Source: Lysobacter antibioticus HS124 (lineage in GTDB: Bacteria > Pseudomonadota > Gammaproteobacteria > Xanthomonadales > Xanthomonadaceae). Taken from it: DNA of 48,986 nucleotides. Made by a program: the position numbers and the translations under genes. The notes under the pieces are model-generated. The model was not told where the DNA came from. It saw only the letters and a list, made by a program, of their open reading frames with translations, and searched no databases. The stretch lies in assembly GCF_000336385.2 (NCBI RefSeq), contig NZ_HG424562.1, positions 1 to 48,986 of the forward strand, given 5' to 3'. Positions 21,471 through 30,297 of this stretch are shown piece after piece (the first letter of the stretch is position 1; each line of letters starts with the position of its first letter).

Positions 21471-22100
21471 ATGAAACTGTTGCTGCTCGGCGCCAGCGGC
21501 CTGGTCGGCGGCGAAGTGCTGCGGCTGGCCCTGGCCGAGCCGGCCGTGAGCGCGGTGGTCGCGCCCGGCCGCCGCGCGCTGCCGCCGCAGCCCAAGCTCG
21601 ACGCGCCCTTGATCGACTGGGACGCCTTGCCCGACCAGGCCCCATGGTGGCGAGCGGACGCGGTGATCTGCACCCTCGGCACGACCATGCGCGCGGCCGG
21701 CTCGCAGGCGGCATTCCGCCGCGTCGACCACGACTACCCGCTGGCGGCCGCGCGCCTGGCCCGGCGCCACGGCGCCCGCGCCTATGCGCTGAACTCCGCG
21801 CTCGGCGCCGATCCGGCTTCGCGGATCTTCTACAACCGGGTCAAGGGTGAGCTCGAACAGGCGCTGCGCGGGCTGGACTATCCGTCGCTGAGCCTGGTCC
21901 GTCCGGGCCTGATCGGCGGGCAACGCGAGGCGTTTCGCACCGGCGAGCGCGTCGCGACCTGGGCGCTGCGCCTGGCCGGCCCGGTGTTGTCGCGGCGTTG
22001 GCGGATCAATCCGGCGCCGCGCATCGCCCGCGCCTTGCTCGACGCCGCCCTGCGCGCCGAGCCCGGCCTGCACATCGTCGAATCCGATCGACTGACCTGA
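21471..22100 (+). CDS. NAD(P)-binding Rossmann protein (atypical SDR, NAD(P)H-binding family)
   Basis: A 209-aa protein beginning MKLLLLGASGLVGGEVLR, the GxxGxxG dinucleotide-binding fingerprint of atypical short-chain dehydrogenases. Further landmarks are CTLGTTMRAAGSQAAFRRVD, LNSALGADPASRIFYNRVKGE (the YxxxK-like YNRVK) and SLVRPGLIGG. This pattern matches the HTATIP2/Oxidoreductase-like YwnB group, often annotated as nucleoside-diphosphate-sugar epimerase-like. The reaction is not known. It sits 28 bp after the GH3 gene and is probably co-transcribed. Confidence 0.9.
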   Translation: MKLLLLGASGLVGGEVLRLALAEPAVSAVVAPGRRALPPQPKLDAPLIDWDALPDQAPWWRADAVICTLGTTMRAAGSQAAFRRVDHDYPLAAARLARRHGARAYALNSALGADPASRIFYNRVKGELEQALRGLDYPSLSLVRPGLIGGQREAFRTGERVATWALRLAGPVLSRRWRINPAPRIARALLDAALRAEPGLHIVESDRLT

Positions 22101-22117
22101 AGGGCCGGGCCGCTGGC

Positions 22118-23179
22118 TCAGATCCAGCCCTGGTCGGCCAGCTCGCGCTTGATGTAGGCGTAGTAGATCGGCGCGACGATCACCCCGGGGATGTGGAAGG
22201 CCGCTTCCATCACCAGCATCGCCAGCAGCAACTCCCAGGCGCGCGCCTGGATCTCGCCGCCGACGATGCGCGCGTTGAGGAAATACTCCAGCTTGTGGAT
22301 CAGCACCAGGTAAGCCAGCGCGGCGATCGCGGCGTACAGCGAAATCGACAGCGCGGCGACGGTGATCAGCGTGTTCGAGACCAGATTGCCGAGCACCGGC
22401 AGCAGGCCCAGCACGAAGGTGATCGCGACCAGGGTCTTGGCCAGCGGCAGATGCACCCCGAACAGCGGCAGCACCACCAGCAGGAAGGCGCCGGTGAAGG
22501 CGGTGTTGAGCAGCGAGATCTTGAACTGGGCGAACACCACCCGCTTGAACGCGGAGGAGAAGCGCGAGCTGCGGCCGAGCAGTTCGCGCCCCAGCGGCCC
22601 CAGCCGCGGCAGCTGCAACTCGTCGTACAGCGCGATCATCGCGCCCAACACCATGCCCACCAGCAGGCGCGCCGCCACCTGGGCCGCTTCGGCGCCGGCC
22701 AGGCTGAGTTCGCCGCGATGCGCTTCCAGCCAATCCTTCACCGCAGTGCGCAGCTCGGACAGGTCGGACGGCAGGTAAGGTTGGGCCCAGGGCGGAATCT
22801 GTCCGCGCGAGGCGTCGATGATCTCCATCATCCGCGCCAACAGGGCCTGCTCGCCGCCGGTGTCGGCGCGGAAGAACGCCGCCAGCCCGAGCACGGCCAG
22901 GATCAGTGCGCCGACCACCACCGTCGCCAGCAACGCCACCGCGATCACCCGGGCGCGATGGCCGCGCACCATGCGCTCGACCAGGGGCGCGGTGGCGTGG
23001 ATGAGCTGGAACACCAACAGCCCGGCCAGCAAGGCGCCGACCAGCCCCAGCTTCAGCACCAGATACATCGCCACAAGCGTCAGCGCCCAGGACGCGATGC
23101 GCGCCGGCGGCGCGGCCAGCAAGGGCTTGGGGGCGATCGTAGGGGCGGCGTCGGGGGCCGGCGAAGCGTCGGTGGGCAT
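22118..23179 (-). CDS. AI-2E family transporter (PerM/YhhT-like membrane protein)
   Basis: A 353-aa polytopic membrane protein of the AI-2E family. Hydrophobic segments begin at IASWALTLVAMYLVLKLGLV and continue through FLLVVLPLFGVHLPL and FVLGLLPVLGNLVSNTLI; the LPVLGN motif and the C-terminal IPGVIVAPIYYAYIKREL are family landmarks. Members were linked to autoinducer-2 export but also to Na+/H+ antiport, so the substrate is open. The ATG at 23179 is preferred to an upstream ATG at 23290, whose extra 37 residues are Arg/Pro-rich and unlike the family. It is convergent with the SDR-like gene, 17 bp between stops. Confidence 0.92.
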   Translation of the reverse strand: MPTDASPAPDAAPTIAPKPLLAAPPARIASWALTLVAMYLVLKLGLVGALLAGLLVFQLIHATAPLVERMVRGHRARVIAVALLATVVVGALILAVLGLAAFFRADTGGEQALLARMMEIIDASRGQIPPWAQPYLPSDLSELRTAVKDWLEAHRGELSLAGAEAAQVAARLLVGMVLGAMIALYDELQLPRLGPLGRELLGRSSRFSSAFKRVVFAQFKISLLNTAFTGAFLLVVLPLFGVHLPLAKTLVAITFVLGLLPVLGNLVSNTLITVAALSISLYAAIAALAYLVLIHKLEYFLNARIVGGEIQARAWELLLAMLVMEAAFHIPGVIVAPIYYAYIKRELADQGWI

Positions 23180-23399
23180 GCGGCTACCTGGGGGCGGGGG
23201 AAGGCGGCGGCACCGGGCAGGCGCCGCGCTCGGCGACCAGTTTCTCTGCAATCGCGTCGGCTGGGAATGGTGTCGTGCGTCGGTTGGCAAGATCCGCAGG
23301 CACGGCGCTGCGCCACCGGACAGGCATCAGCTCGGCGCGTCGCCGCCCGCCGGCACAAGGCTTGCGGTACATTCGCGGACTTCAGAGCGGAGGCGCGCG

Positions 23400-24191
23400 A
23401 TGCGGGTGTGGTGCAACGGGGCGATGCGGGAAGGAGCGGCGATCGAACCCGGCGACCGCGGCTTTACCCTGGGCGACGGCCTGTTCGAGACGCTGCGCTG
23501 GGCCGACGGCGCGGCCCGGCACCTGGATCGGCACCTGGCGCGCCTGCGCGCGGGCGCGGCCTTCCTCGGCATCCCGTTGCGATGGAGCGATGCCGAACTC
23601 GGTGCGGCCATGGCCGCGGTCGTGCGCGAGCCGGGACTGGAGCAGGCCGCGATCCGGCTCAGCCTGAGCCGCGGCCCGTCGGCGCGCGGATTGTTGCCGC
23701 CCAGCGAACCGCGCCCCACGGTCGTCGTTTCCGCCGGGCCGCTGCCGCCAGCCGGGAGTGCCACCGCGATCGTCGCCCGTTCGACCCGACGCAACGAATA
23801 CTCGCCCTTGTCGCGAATCAAATCGCTGTGCTACCTCGACAACGTGATTGCGGCCCGCGAAGCCGCTGAGTGCGGCGCCGATCAGGCGCTGCTGCTCAAC
23901 ACCGCCGGCCGGCTGGCCGAATCGGCGGCCGCCAACCTGTTCCTGGTCAGCGCCGGCGAGCTGCTCACGCCGCCGGTGAGCGACGGCGCCCTGCCCGGAA
24001 TCGCCCGGCAACTGTTGATCGAGCGTTGCGGCGCGATCGAGCGACCGCTCGATGTCGAGGCCCTGATATCGGCCGATCATGCGTTCTTGAGCAACAGTCT
24101 GGGCTTGCGGGCGTTGAATCGGATCGACGGCCGCACGCTGGCGGTCGACGAGTCCCTGCTCAGCGCACTGGCGACCCGGATCGACCGCTGA
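23400..24191 (+). CDS. pabC: Aminodeoxychorismate lyase-like class IV aminotransferase
   Basis: A 263-aa fold-type IV PLP enzyme. Landmarks are GDRGFTLGDGLFETLRW near the N-terminus, the Schiff-base lysine in SRIKSLCYLDNV (Lys141), and ESAAANLFLVSAGELLTPPVSDGALPG, which binds the PLP phosphate. The length and the RIKSLCYLDN motif fit PabC, which makes p-aminobenzoate for folate; a D-amino acid or branched-chain aminotransferase is the alternative. The ATG at 23400 follows a GCGGAGG ribosome-binding site. The usual partner genes (pabB, mltG) are not adjacent here. Its 3' end overlaps the convergent gene by 32 bp. Confidence 0.88.
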   Translation: MRVWCNGAMREGAAIEPGDRGFTLGDGLFETLRWADGAARHLDRHLARLRAGAAFLGIPLRWSDAELGAAMAAVVREPGLEQAAIRLSLSRGPSARGLLPPSEPRPTVVVSAGPLPPAGSATAIVARSTRRNEYSPLSRIKSLCYLDNVIAAREAAECGADQALLLNTAGRLAESAAANLFLVSAGELLTPPVSDGALPGIARQLLIERCGAIERPLDVEALISADHAFLSNSLGLRALNRIDGRTLAVDESLLSALATRIDR

Positions 24192-25506
24192 CGGCGGTCG
24201 TCGCGCCCGCGGCCGGATCGCTGGCAGGCGTTTCGGCGCGCGCCCCGCACTGCGCCAGCCGGTGCGCGATGTAGCGCCGGTACAAGGTGGTATGCAGATT
24301 GTGCAGGCCCAGCTCGATGCGGAACGGCGTACGCGGATTGCGGTCGAGCAGCCGGGCGATGTGATAGCCCACCGGCTTGACCCCCTGCTTGTGCACGTAG
24401 ACCTCGAAACCACGATAGAACGGGTCGGAGAGTTCGGTGTCGATCCGGGCCAGCGCGGCGCGCGCGTCGGCAGACAGTTCGGCGCGCAATGCCGGATCGC
24501 GTTCGTACAGCAGGCGTTCGTAGTAGCGGCGTAGCGGACGCGGGCGCAAGCCGCGGGCCAGCGTCCAGATCTCGCGGTTGCGTCGGTTGTAGTGTTCGAA
24601 TCCCCGATGGCGGCGCAGCGCATCCGCGGCCGCGGCGCTGACGTCGTAGACCACGAAGTTCTCGGCCTGGTTGTTGATATCGTCCAGGGCGCTGCGATCG
24701 AAGACGTGGTAGATGAAGCCCGGCAGGCCCATGAAGGCCTGGCGTCCGCTGCGCGAGGCCTGGACGGCGATGCCGTCGCGACTGAACTCGCCCGCAGAAC
24801 TCCCTAGCAGGATGCTGCGGCTGCGCCGGATGCGGTTGAACGTGCCGATGGCGATTTCGTCGGCGGCGAATTCGCGGTCGAACCCGGCCGGGCCGTACAA
24901 CTCCAACTGCGCCGCGTACTGCGCGATCTGCCGGCCCAGCCCGCACTCGCCGCGCATTCGCCCGCGGTAGAACGCCTCGATCGCCCGCGAGTTGGCGCCG
25001 GCGGGGCGGTAGCCGCGACCGAACCAGGCCGTCGCACGCCAGCCGTCGTGGCGCGCACCGGTCGGGCCGAAACCGATCCAGCCCAGCTGCACGCCGGTGA
25101 AACGGAAGCCCCCGTTGGCGCTGAGCCGGTCCACGGCGCGGCGCGTGGCGGCGCCGAGCGCGTAGCCGTAGGCGCACACGGTGGCGGGGTGGCGCAGCAA
25201 TTGGTCCAGTCGGCGCTCGCGTTCGGCGACGCTCAGTTCGGACGGCCAACGAACCGTCAGGTCGCCGTGCGCCTTTGCGTCCTGCAGGTCGGCGCGATCG
25301 CAGGGACGACCGGCCTGCACGCCAGTCGGGGCGGTGGCATCGGGCTCGAAGCGCCAGCCCAGATCCTGCAACAGGCGTTGCTTGCAGGACGAGGCAGGCG
25401 CAGGCGACGCGACCGCGCTCGCCATCGCCGCCGCAGCGGTCAGCATGAAGCGGGCGAGCACGTGCCTGTGCACGCCCTCGGCCAGTATTCGCATCCGCAC
25501 CGACAT
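24160..25506 (-). CDS. Exported protein, possible Tgl-like transglutaminase domain
   Basis: A 448-aa protein with an N-terminal signal-like segment (FMLTAAAAMASAVASPAPAS) and cysteines at 41, 69, 111 and 188. I do not recognise it firmly. The stretch around Cys188 (AFYRGRMRGECGLGRQIAQY), followed by a GPAGFDREF segment and later AENFVVYD, resembles by eye the active-site region of bacterial spore-type protein-glutamine gamma-glutamyltransferase (Tgl): FY, then EC, then a helix and FD..F. If true, it would crosslink or deamidate proteins in the periplasm or outside the cell. The start is uncertain: Met5 and Met21 are alternatives. The C-terminal 25 residues overlap pabC and are low-complexity. 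Confidence 0.7.
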   Translation of the reverse strand: MSVRMRILAEGVHRHVLARFMLTAAAAMASAVASPAPASSCKQRLLQDLGWRFEPDATAPTGVQAGRPCDRADLQDAKAHGDLTVRWPSELSVAERERRLDQLLRHPATVCAYGYALGAATRRAVDRLSANGGFRFTGVQLGWIGFGPTGARHDGWRATAWFGRGYRPAGANSRAIEAFYRGRMRGECGLGRQIAQYAAQLELYGPAGFDREFAADEIAIGTFNRIRRSRSILLGSSAGEFSRDGIAVQASRSGRQAFMGLPGFIYHVFDRSALDDINNQAENFVVYDVSAAAADALRRHRGFEHYNRRNREIWTLARGLRPRPLRRYYERLLYERDPALRAELSADARAALARIDTELSDPFYRGFEVYVHKQGVKPVGYHIARLLDRNPRTPFRIELGLHNLHTTLYRRYIAHRLAQCGARAETPASDPAAGATTAVSGRSGSPVR

Positions 25507-25628
25507 GCAGGCAGCCTAATCGGCATGCGTGAAGCATGCATCAACGACGCGACGGCCGATGATCTCTCGGCCCGAGCCGCGCTCGCCGGCAAAACGCTCG
25601 GAAGCGGCGTGCGCCGCGCCGACCGAGA

Positions 25629-25943
25629 TCAGCGCAGCCCGCCCTTGCGCGGCATGCCTTGCAACTCGTCGATCACGGATTGCGGGGCGCGCAGGCGAAT
25701 CTGCACCGGGAACGATTCCATCACGACCACGTCCTCGACCTTGCCGAGCTGCTCCAGTTCCCTGACCCGTTCCAGCACGGGGTCCGGCGATTCCGCGCTG
25801 CCGACGATCGTCGCGTTGCGCAGCGGCGCGGTCTGCACGACCGGCTCCGTGCGGTTGGCGGGCGGTTGCTTGTTGTCGATGCCGCAACCGGCCAGCAGCA
25901 TCAGTGCGATCAATACCGGGCTCATCGTGGCCGCCTTGCGCAT
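25629..25943 (-). CDS. Small putative lipoprotein
   Basis: A 104-aa protein with a lipoprotein signal: MRKAATMSPVLIALMLLAGC, lipobox LAGC with the lipidated Cys at residue 20. The mature part is short and polar, with ESPDPVLERVRELEQLGKVEDV and a predicted beta stretch (VVMESFPVQIRLRAP). I know no named family. An upstream in-frame ATG (25970) would add nine residues; the inner start gives a normal lipoprotein leader. It lies 75 bp downstream of the protease gene on the same strand and may be co-expressed, so an accessory or inhibitor-like role is possible but unsupported. Confidence 0.72.
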   Translation of the reverse strand: MRKAATMSPVLIALMLLAGCGIDNKQPPANRTEPVVQTAPLRNATIVGSAESPDPVLERVRELEQLGKVEDVVVMESFPVQIRLRAPQSVIDELQGMPRKGGLR

Positions 25944-26018
25944 GGGGTCATCCGTCGGTGTGCGGCGCACCGGAGAGCCGGTGCGCCGCGGGTGGGGCTC
26001 AGGATCGCTGCCGCCCGC

Positions 26019-27017
26019 TTACGGGTAGGTCGAGATCCAGCTCTGCAGCGTGTTGTAGACGGTGCTGGTCAGGCGGGTACCGCAGTTCTGGCTCGCCGAA
26101 CCGGTGGTGTGGATGCCGCGCACATAGACGCCGCCACCGCTGGAGATGCCGCTGCCGCTGTTGCCGCCGCTGGTGTCGATGGTATAGCACAGGCGGTAGG
26201 AGCCGCTGGTCCAAGGCGTGCCCGAGTGGGTCCACATCGTGCCGAAGGGCTTCTCGCCCGGATAGCCGGTGATGGTGTGGGTGCCGCCCGAGTACACGCC
26301 CCAACCCGAGTTGCCGCCGTGCGGCGCCGAGCTGAGCACGATCAGCGCGTAGTCGTAGTTGGTATCGGCGCTGTTGTGCCAGGCGCTGGTCGTGACGGCG
26401 CGGGCCCAGCTGGTGGTGCCCCAGGGCTGGTAGCTGCCGTTCTGGGCGACGGTGAAGTTCAGGCTGGAGTACCAGGTGCCGGCGCCGTTGGAGACGCAAT
26501 GGCCCGCGGTCAGCACGTGCTTGGGCGTGATCAGGGTGCCGGTGCAGCCGATGCCGATGCGGCCGATGTGCCAGTACGGCGAAGCGACGGTGTTGGTGAT
26601 CTGAACGCGGTCGTCGGTGCCGATCACCACCTTCGGCATGAAGCGGATATCGCCGCCGTCGAGCGCCGGCCGCACCGGCGCGTTGCCCGGCGTCGACGCG
26701 TTGCGGCCGAGCAGTTCCAGGTCGCGGATCGCCTTTTCGAACACGGCGACATCTTCCGGGTTCATGCTGGCGGCGTACTGATCGCCGTTGGGGGTGACCA
26801 TGACCGCGCTCAGGCCGGCGGCCTTCTGACGCGGACTCTGCAGGCGGGCGTCGATCGAACCGCCGCGTTCCGGCAGCACGTCGCGCACCAGGTTGTCGCC
26901 GTGGATGAACTTGGCCTTCGCGCTCATCTTCTGGAAGGGGCGCTCCTTGGCTTCCGCGGTGTTGGCCAGCGGGGCCGAAACCAGCAACGCCAGGCTCAGT
27001 GCGACTAGACTCTTCAT
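26019..27017 (-). CDS. Secreted trypsin-fold serine protease, glutamyl endopeptidase-like
   Basis: A 332-aa prepro-protease. The ATG at 27017 has a strong ribosome-binding site (aaggag). The signal peptide is MKSLVALSLALLVSAPLANT plus AEA (cut near 23), followed by a propeptide to about residue 129. VIGTDDRVQITNT matches the mature start of Bacillus V8-like Glu-specific proteases, leaving about 203 residues. The triad is His173 (TAGHC), Asp222 (NYDYALIVL) and Ser287 (GGNSGSG). His303 in RGIHTTG is at the place of the His that binds the P1 glutamate in this group, so Glu/Asp specificity is likely. Cys158-Cys174 and Cys277-Cys312 are probable disulfides. Such enzymes fit the lytic, predatory habit of Lysobacter. 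Secretion route after Sec is not visible. Confidence 0.94.
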   Translation of the reverse strand: MKSLVALSLALLVSAPLANTAEAKERPFQKMSAKAKFIHGDNLVRDVLPERGGSIDARLQSPRQKAAGLSAVMVTPNGDQYAASMNPEDVAVFEKAIRDLELLGRNASTPGNAPVRPALDGGDIRFMPKVVIGTDDRVQITNTVASPYWHIGRIGIGCTGTLITPKHVLTAGHCVSNGAGTWYSSLNFTVAQNGSYQPWGTTSWARAVTTSAWHNSADTNYDYALIVLSSAPHGGNSGWGVYSGGTHTITGYPGEKPFGTMWTHSGTPWTSGSYRLCYTIDTSGGNSGSGISSGGGVYVRGIHTTGSASQNCGTRLTSTVYNTLQSWISTYP

Positions 27018-27949
27018 AACTAGCTCCTTGTTGGTTGAATGTCCTGACTGCTGCCGGAAGCGCGCTTCCTGCCCGCTTCCGGCCGGCCGGCCCGGCACGA
27101 TGCCTCGCCGACCCTGCGAACGGCACGGACGCGCCCGTTCGCGACGCGGCCATCCCTGGCCGCGCTGTGCGGACGCCCGATGGCGTCCGTCATAGCCGAT
27201 TGTGCGAACGCCTTCGCTCGGGCAGCCGCGCCCGCGGCGCGACGGCGCCGTACCGACGTTCGATTCCGAACGCTGCGAACCCCGCAGCGTTCTGCCCGAC
27301 CCGCTAGCGCATGCTGCGGGGCAGGGCGTGCCCGAACCCGCACGGGGGCCGGGGCGGCGCCGGGCGGGACCGTGCCCGCCCCCTGTTTGAACCGGCGCTC
27401 GTACCGATGCGCATTGCGACCTCCCTGTTCGCGAATCGTTGGTGTTTCGACGGCGGCAAGCCACTGTCGGATGCCCGGTCGCAGACCGGAGCGCGATACG
27501 GATCGCGACCCGTGAGCCGCTTCACGCAATCCGCTCGCGCCATCGGGTGCGACCCGCTCCGTGTCGCCGAAACCCGCTTTCCTTCAACGTCGTTTGCGCT
27601 ACCGGCGGGACAGACGTCATCGCAGTTCTTCCAACGACGCGGTCGAATCCCCACCGGCCTCGTAGGAATACGCGGCATCGCAGCGGAAGCGGACAGATCA
27701 CCGACGCAATCGGAAGGCGTGACGATCTTTGCATCGCGTCTCAAGTGCGAATGATGCCGAAAATCGCCCACAGCCATCGGCGCGTGCGACAGGCGAACCC
27801 AGGGCCGATTCGCCGTTGCAGCCTCGGCTGTCGATCGCGACGCGCATCGCGGCGATTCCGGCCAGCGACGTCGGCCGTCTGCGCGCGGTTGTCATCCCCG
27901 GCGCCCGACGCGCGTTGTCGACAACGATCGCACAAGCGCAAGGATCGCC
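27018..27949. other. 932-bp stretch with no convincing gene
   Basis: Open frames exist on both strands (for example plus 27311-27754), but they are Arg/Pro/Ser-rich, lack a ribosome-binding site and show no family motif. GC3 bias is much weaker than in the neighbouring genes. The part next to 27017 must hold the protease promoter and the right end the esterase promoter. I see no tRNA, terminator with a T-run, or repeat array. Confidence 0.6.
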
Positions 27950-28822
27950 ATGCATTGCCTCCTCGTCCGCCGATTTTCTGAAGCCCTGCTCGGTTTCGTC
28001 GTTGCCGCGTCGCCCATAGCGGCCGTCGCAGCGCATTCCACGGCCGCGCCGGCGGCGGTGGAGCGCGATGTGGCGTACGGGCCGGACCGGGCGCAACGCC
28101 TGGACGTGTACTGCCCGCATCGGGCGCGCAACGCCGCCATCGTGCTGATGGTTCACGGCGGCGGTTGGCGCATCGGCGACAAAGCGGCGCGCGGCGTCGC
28201 TCAAGCCAAGGCCGCGCATTGGAATGCGCAGGGCCGGATCGTGGTCGCGATCAACTACCGTCTGCTGCCGCAAGCCGATCCGCTGCAGCAGGCCGCGGAC
28301 GTGGCGCGCGCCTTGGCACATGTCCAACGCGAGGCGCCGCGTTGGGGCGGCGACCCGACACGCGTGGTCTTGATGGGACATTCGGCGGGCGCACACCTGG
28401 TGGCGCTGTTGGCGGCCGCGCCGGAGTTGGCGCGCGCGCAAGGAGCGCGGCCTTGGAGCGGCACGGTGGCGTTGGACAGCGCCGCTTACGATGTCGAGGC
28501 CTTGATGCGGCGGCCGCATCTGCGCCTGTACGACCAGGCCTTCGGCGCAGATCCCCGCTACTGGCGCGAGGCCTCGCCGACCCGACGCCTGCACAGCGCA
28601 CCGGCGCCGATGCTGCTGGTGTGCTCCAGCCGGCGCCGGCAGTCTTGCCCGCAAGCGCGCGATTACGCGCGCCGCGCCGTCGATCTGGGCGGGCTCGCGC
28701 AGGTACTGCCGGTGCAGTTGGACCATGCGGCCATCAACGCCGAGCTCGGCACCGAGGGCCACTACACCGCCCGGGTGGATGCGTTCCTGGCCTCGCTATG
28801 GGCGCCTGTGCGCCGCGATTGA
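27950..28822 (+). CDS. Exported alpha/beta hydrolase, carboxylesterase (BD-FAE/HSL-like)
   Basis: A 290-aa esterase. The first 28 residues look like a signal peptide (RRFSEALLGFVVAASPIAAVAA). The oxyanion motif HGGGW (IVLMVHGGGWRIGD) and nucleophile elbow GHSAG (Ser145) place it with the hormone-sensitive-lipase/kynurenine-formamidase-like carboxylesterases. LDHAAINAELG supplies the catalytic His. A substrate cannot be named; short acyl esters of xenobiotics or carbohydrates are common for the family. It is followed after 160 bp by an MBL lipoprotein on the same strand. Confidence 0.9.
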   Translation: MHCLLVRRFSEALLGFVVAASPIAAVAAHSTAAPAAVERDVAYGPDRAQRLDVYCPHRARNAAIVLMVHGGGWRIGDKAARGVAQAKAAHWNAQGRIVVAINYRLLPQADPLQQAADVARALAHVQREAPRWGGDPTRVVLMGHSAGAHLVALLAAAPELARAQGARPWSGTVALDSAAYDVEALMRRPHLRLYDQAFGADPRYWREASPTRRLHSAPAPMLLVCSSRRRQSCPQARDYARRAVDLGGLAQVLPVQLDHAAINAELGTEGHYTARVDAFLASLWAPVRRD

Positions 28823-28982
28823 ACGCGGCCAATGGTCGATCCGGCGCGGTCGACCTGCGCCGTTGCCGGCGGTAGCATCGGCCTGGATCGCGATGCCGGC
28901 CACGCCGGTCGGTCGCGGCGCGCACGGTGCGCCGTCGAGTCGCTCGCATCGCCCCTTCCATTGCCTTCGGCCGGAGCCCGCC

Positions 28983-29939
28983 ATGCCCTGCAATCGCGTT
29001 TCCATCCTGACCGTCGCCGCGCTGAGCGGCGCGCTGCTGGCGGCCTGCTCGCGCCCGCCGCCTGCCGCCACCGCCGAACCCGCGTCGACAGCAGCGACCG
29101 CTGCGACGCCCGCGCCGGCCGCCGCCGATACGGGCGCATTCGCGTTCCGTATCGGCGCGCTGGAGGCTTACGCGCTGAAGGACGGCGACATCGATGTGGC
29201 CAACGACGGCAAGACGTTCGCCATCGGCGAGCCGGCCGAACAGGTGGCGGCCTTGCTGACTGCCGCCGGGCAACCGACCGACACCTTGCACTTGAGCATC
29301 CAGCCCTTGCTGGTGCGCAGCGGCGATCGGACGCTGCTGTTCGACACCGGCGCCGCCGGCGTCTCCTTCGCCCATGCCGGCCGCTTGCCGGCGGCGCTGA
29401 AAGCCGCCGGCGTCGAGCCCGCGCAGGTCAGCGATATCTTCATTTCGCACGCGCATCCGGACCATGTCGGCGGCCTGCGCGCGAGCGACGGCGCCTTGGT
29501 TTTTCCGAACGCCGTGGTGCATCTGTCCAGGCCCGAGTGGGAGGCCTTGAAGGGCGATGCCGGCAACGCCGCTTTGGTCGCCGCGATCGCCTCCAAGGTC
29601 CAGGCTTTCGAGCCCGACGCGGCGATCCTGCCCGGCTTGGTCGACGCAGTGGCGGTCGACGGCCACACCCCGGGGCATAGCGCGTACCGGATCGCGTCCG
29701 GCGACCAGCGCCTGTTGTATCTGGGCGACACCGCGCACCACTTCGTGATCTCGGTGCAGCGCCCCGAATGGACGGTCGACTACGATCGCGACGCGACGCT
29801 GGCCGAAGCCAGCCGGCGCGCCTTGCTGCAGCGCGCCGTCGACGAGGACATGCACGTGTACGCCGTGCATTTCCCGTTCCCGGGGCTGGGCCGGATCAAG
29901 CGCCAAGGCGAGGACTTCGCCTGGGCGCCCGACCGCTGA
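28983..29939 (+). CDS. Metallo-beta-lactamase-fold hydrolase, lipoprotein
   Basis: A 318-aa protein with a lipobox LAAC (Cys22) after a hydrophobic leader, then an Ala/Pro/Thr-rich linker to about residue 50 and an MBL domain. The metal motif is HAHPDH (His156, His158, Asp160, His161); further ligands lie in GHTPGH and the GDTAHH segment. This set resembles the AHL-lactonase/methyl-parathion-hydrolase-like branch, in which lactones or organophosphate esters are cleaved. The lipoprotein anchor would place it in the periplasm or on the outer membrane. The ATG at 28983 follows a GGAG sequence. Quorum-quenching is possible but not shown. Confidence 0.9.
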   Translation: MPCNRVSILTVAALSGALLAACSRPPPAATAEPASTAATAATPAPAAADTGAFAFRIGALEAYALKDGDIDVANDGKTFAIGEPAEQVAALLTAAGQPTDTLHLSIQPLLVRSGDRTLLFDTGAAGVSFAHAGRLPAALKAAGVEPAQVSDIFISHAHPDHVGGLRASDGALVFPNAVVHLSRPEWEALKGDAGNAALVAAIASKVQAFEPDAAILPGLVDAVAVDGHTPGHSAYRIASGDQRLLYLGDTAHHFVISVQRPEWTVDYDRDATLAEASRRALLQRAVDEDMHVYAVHFPFPGLGRIKRQGEDFAWAPDR

Positions 29940-30101
29940 GCGTTGCACACCGGATGGGGCAGGGCAGCGACACGCCGAAGCGCGGGCATGCCGTCTCGTT
30001 ACCGCTCCCGCATTGATCGCGCTTGCCACGCGGTCGGGAGACGAGGTCGCCCGTGATGCGGCGGCGATGCCGCTCAGGAACGGGGCTGCGCCGAACGCAT
30101 A

Positions 30102-30245
30102 GGCATCTGCACGCCGATCGAGCGCCGCGCGATCGGCAGGCGCTTACGCGGGCGCGAAGTGCGCCAGTTCGACTGGTGACAGAGCGCGACCATCGACGGG
30201 GTGCGGTTCATCGCCACGCCGGCACAGCACTTCTCCGGCCGCAGC
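30102..30245 (+). pseudogene. Remnant of an MBL-fold (RomA/UlaG-like) hydrolase
   Basis: One plus-strand frame in the 358-bp gap 29940-30297 reads CTPIERRAIG, then a stretch ending RQFDW, an in-frame TGA at 30177-30179, and QSATIDGVRFIATPAQHFSG. The signature DWWQS followed by VxFxATPAQHFSGR is characteristic of the MBL-fold RomA/NAPE-PLD-like family; here the second Trp is a stop codon. Neither the start, the upstream HxHxDH site nor the downstream DRNxTLWASW segment is present in frame. It is a decayed fragment of about 48 codons. The rest of the gap shows nothing recognisable. Confidence 0.6.
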
Positions 30246-30297
30246 GGTCGAGGCCATCGCCCGCAGCGGTTACCCGGTGGCGGCGGTGATCGCGGCG

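Noticed and set aside
22818-23399. Upstream extension of the pabC frame
   Set aside because: It overlaps the AI-2E gene in antisense and lacks family similarity. The ATG at 23400 has a good ribosome-binding site and starts at the conserved domain.
27311-27754. A 147-codon plus frame between the protease and the esterase
   Set aside because: Weak codon bias, low-complexity start and no ribosome-binding site or known family; kept only as part of the gene-free stretch.
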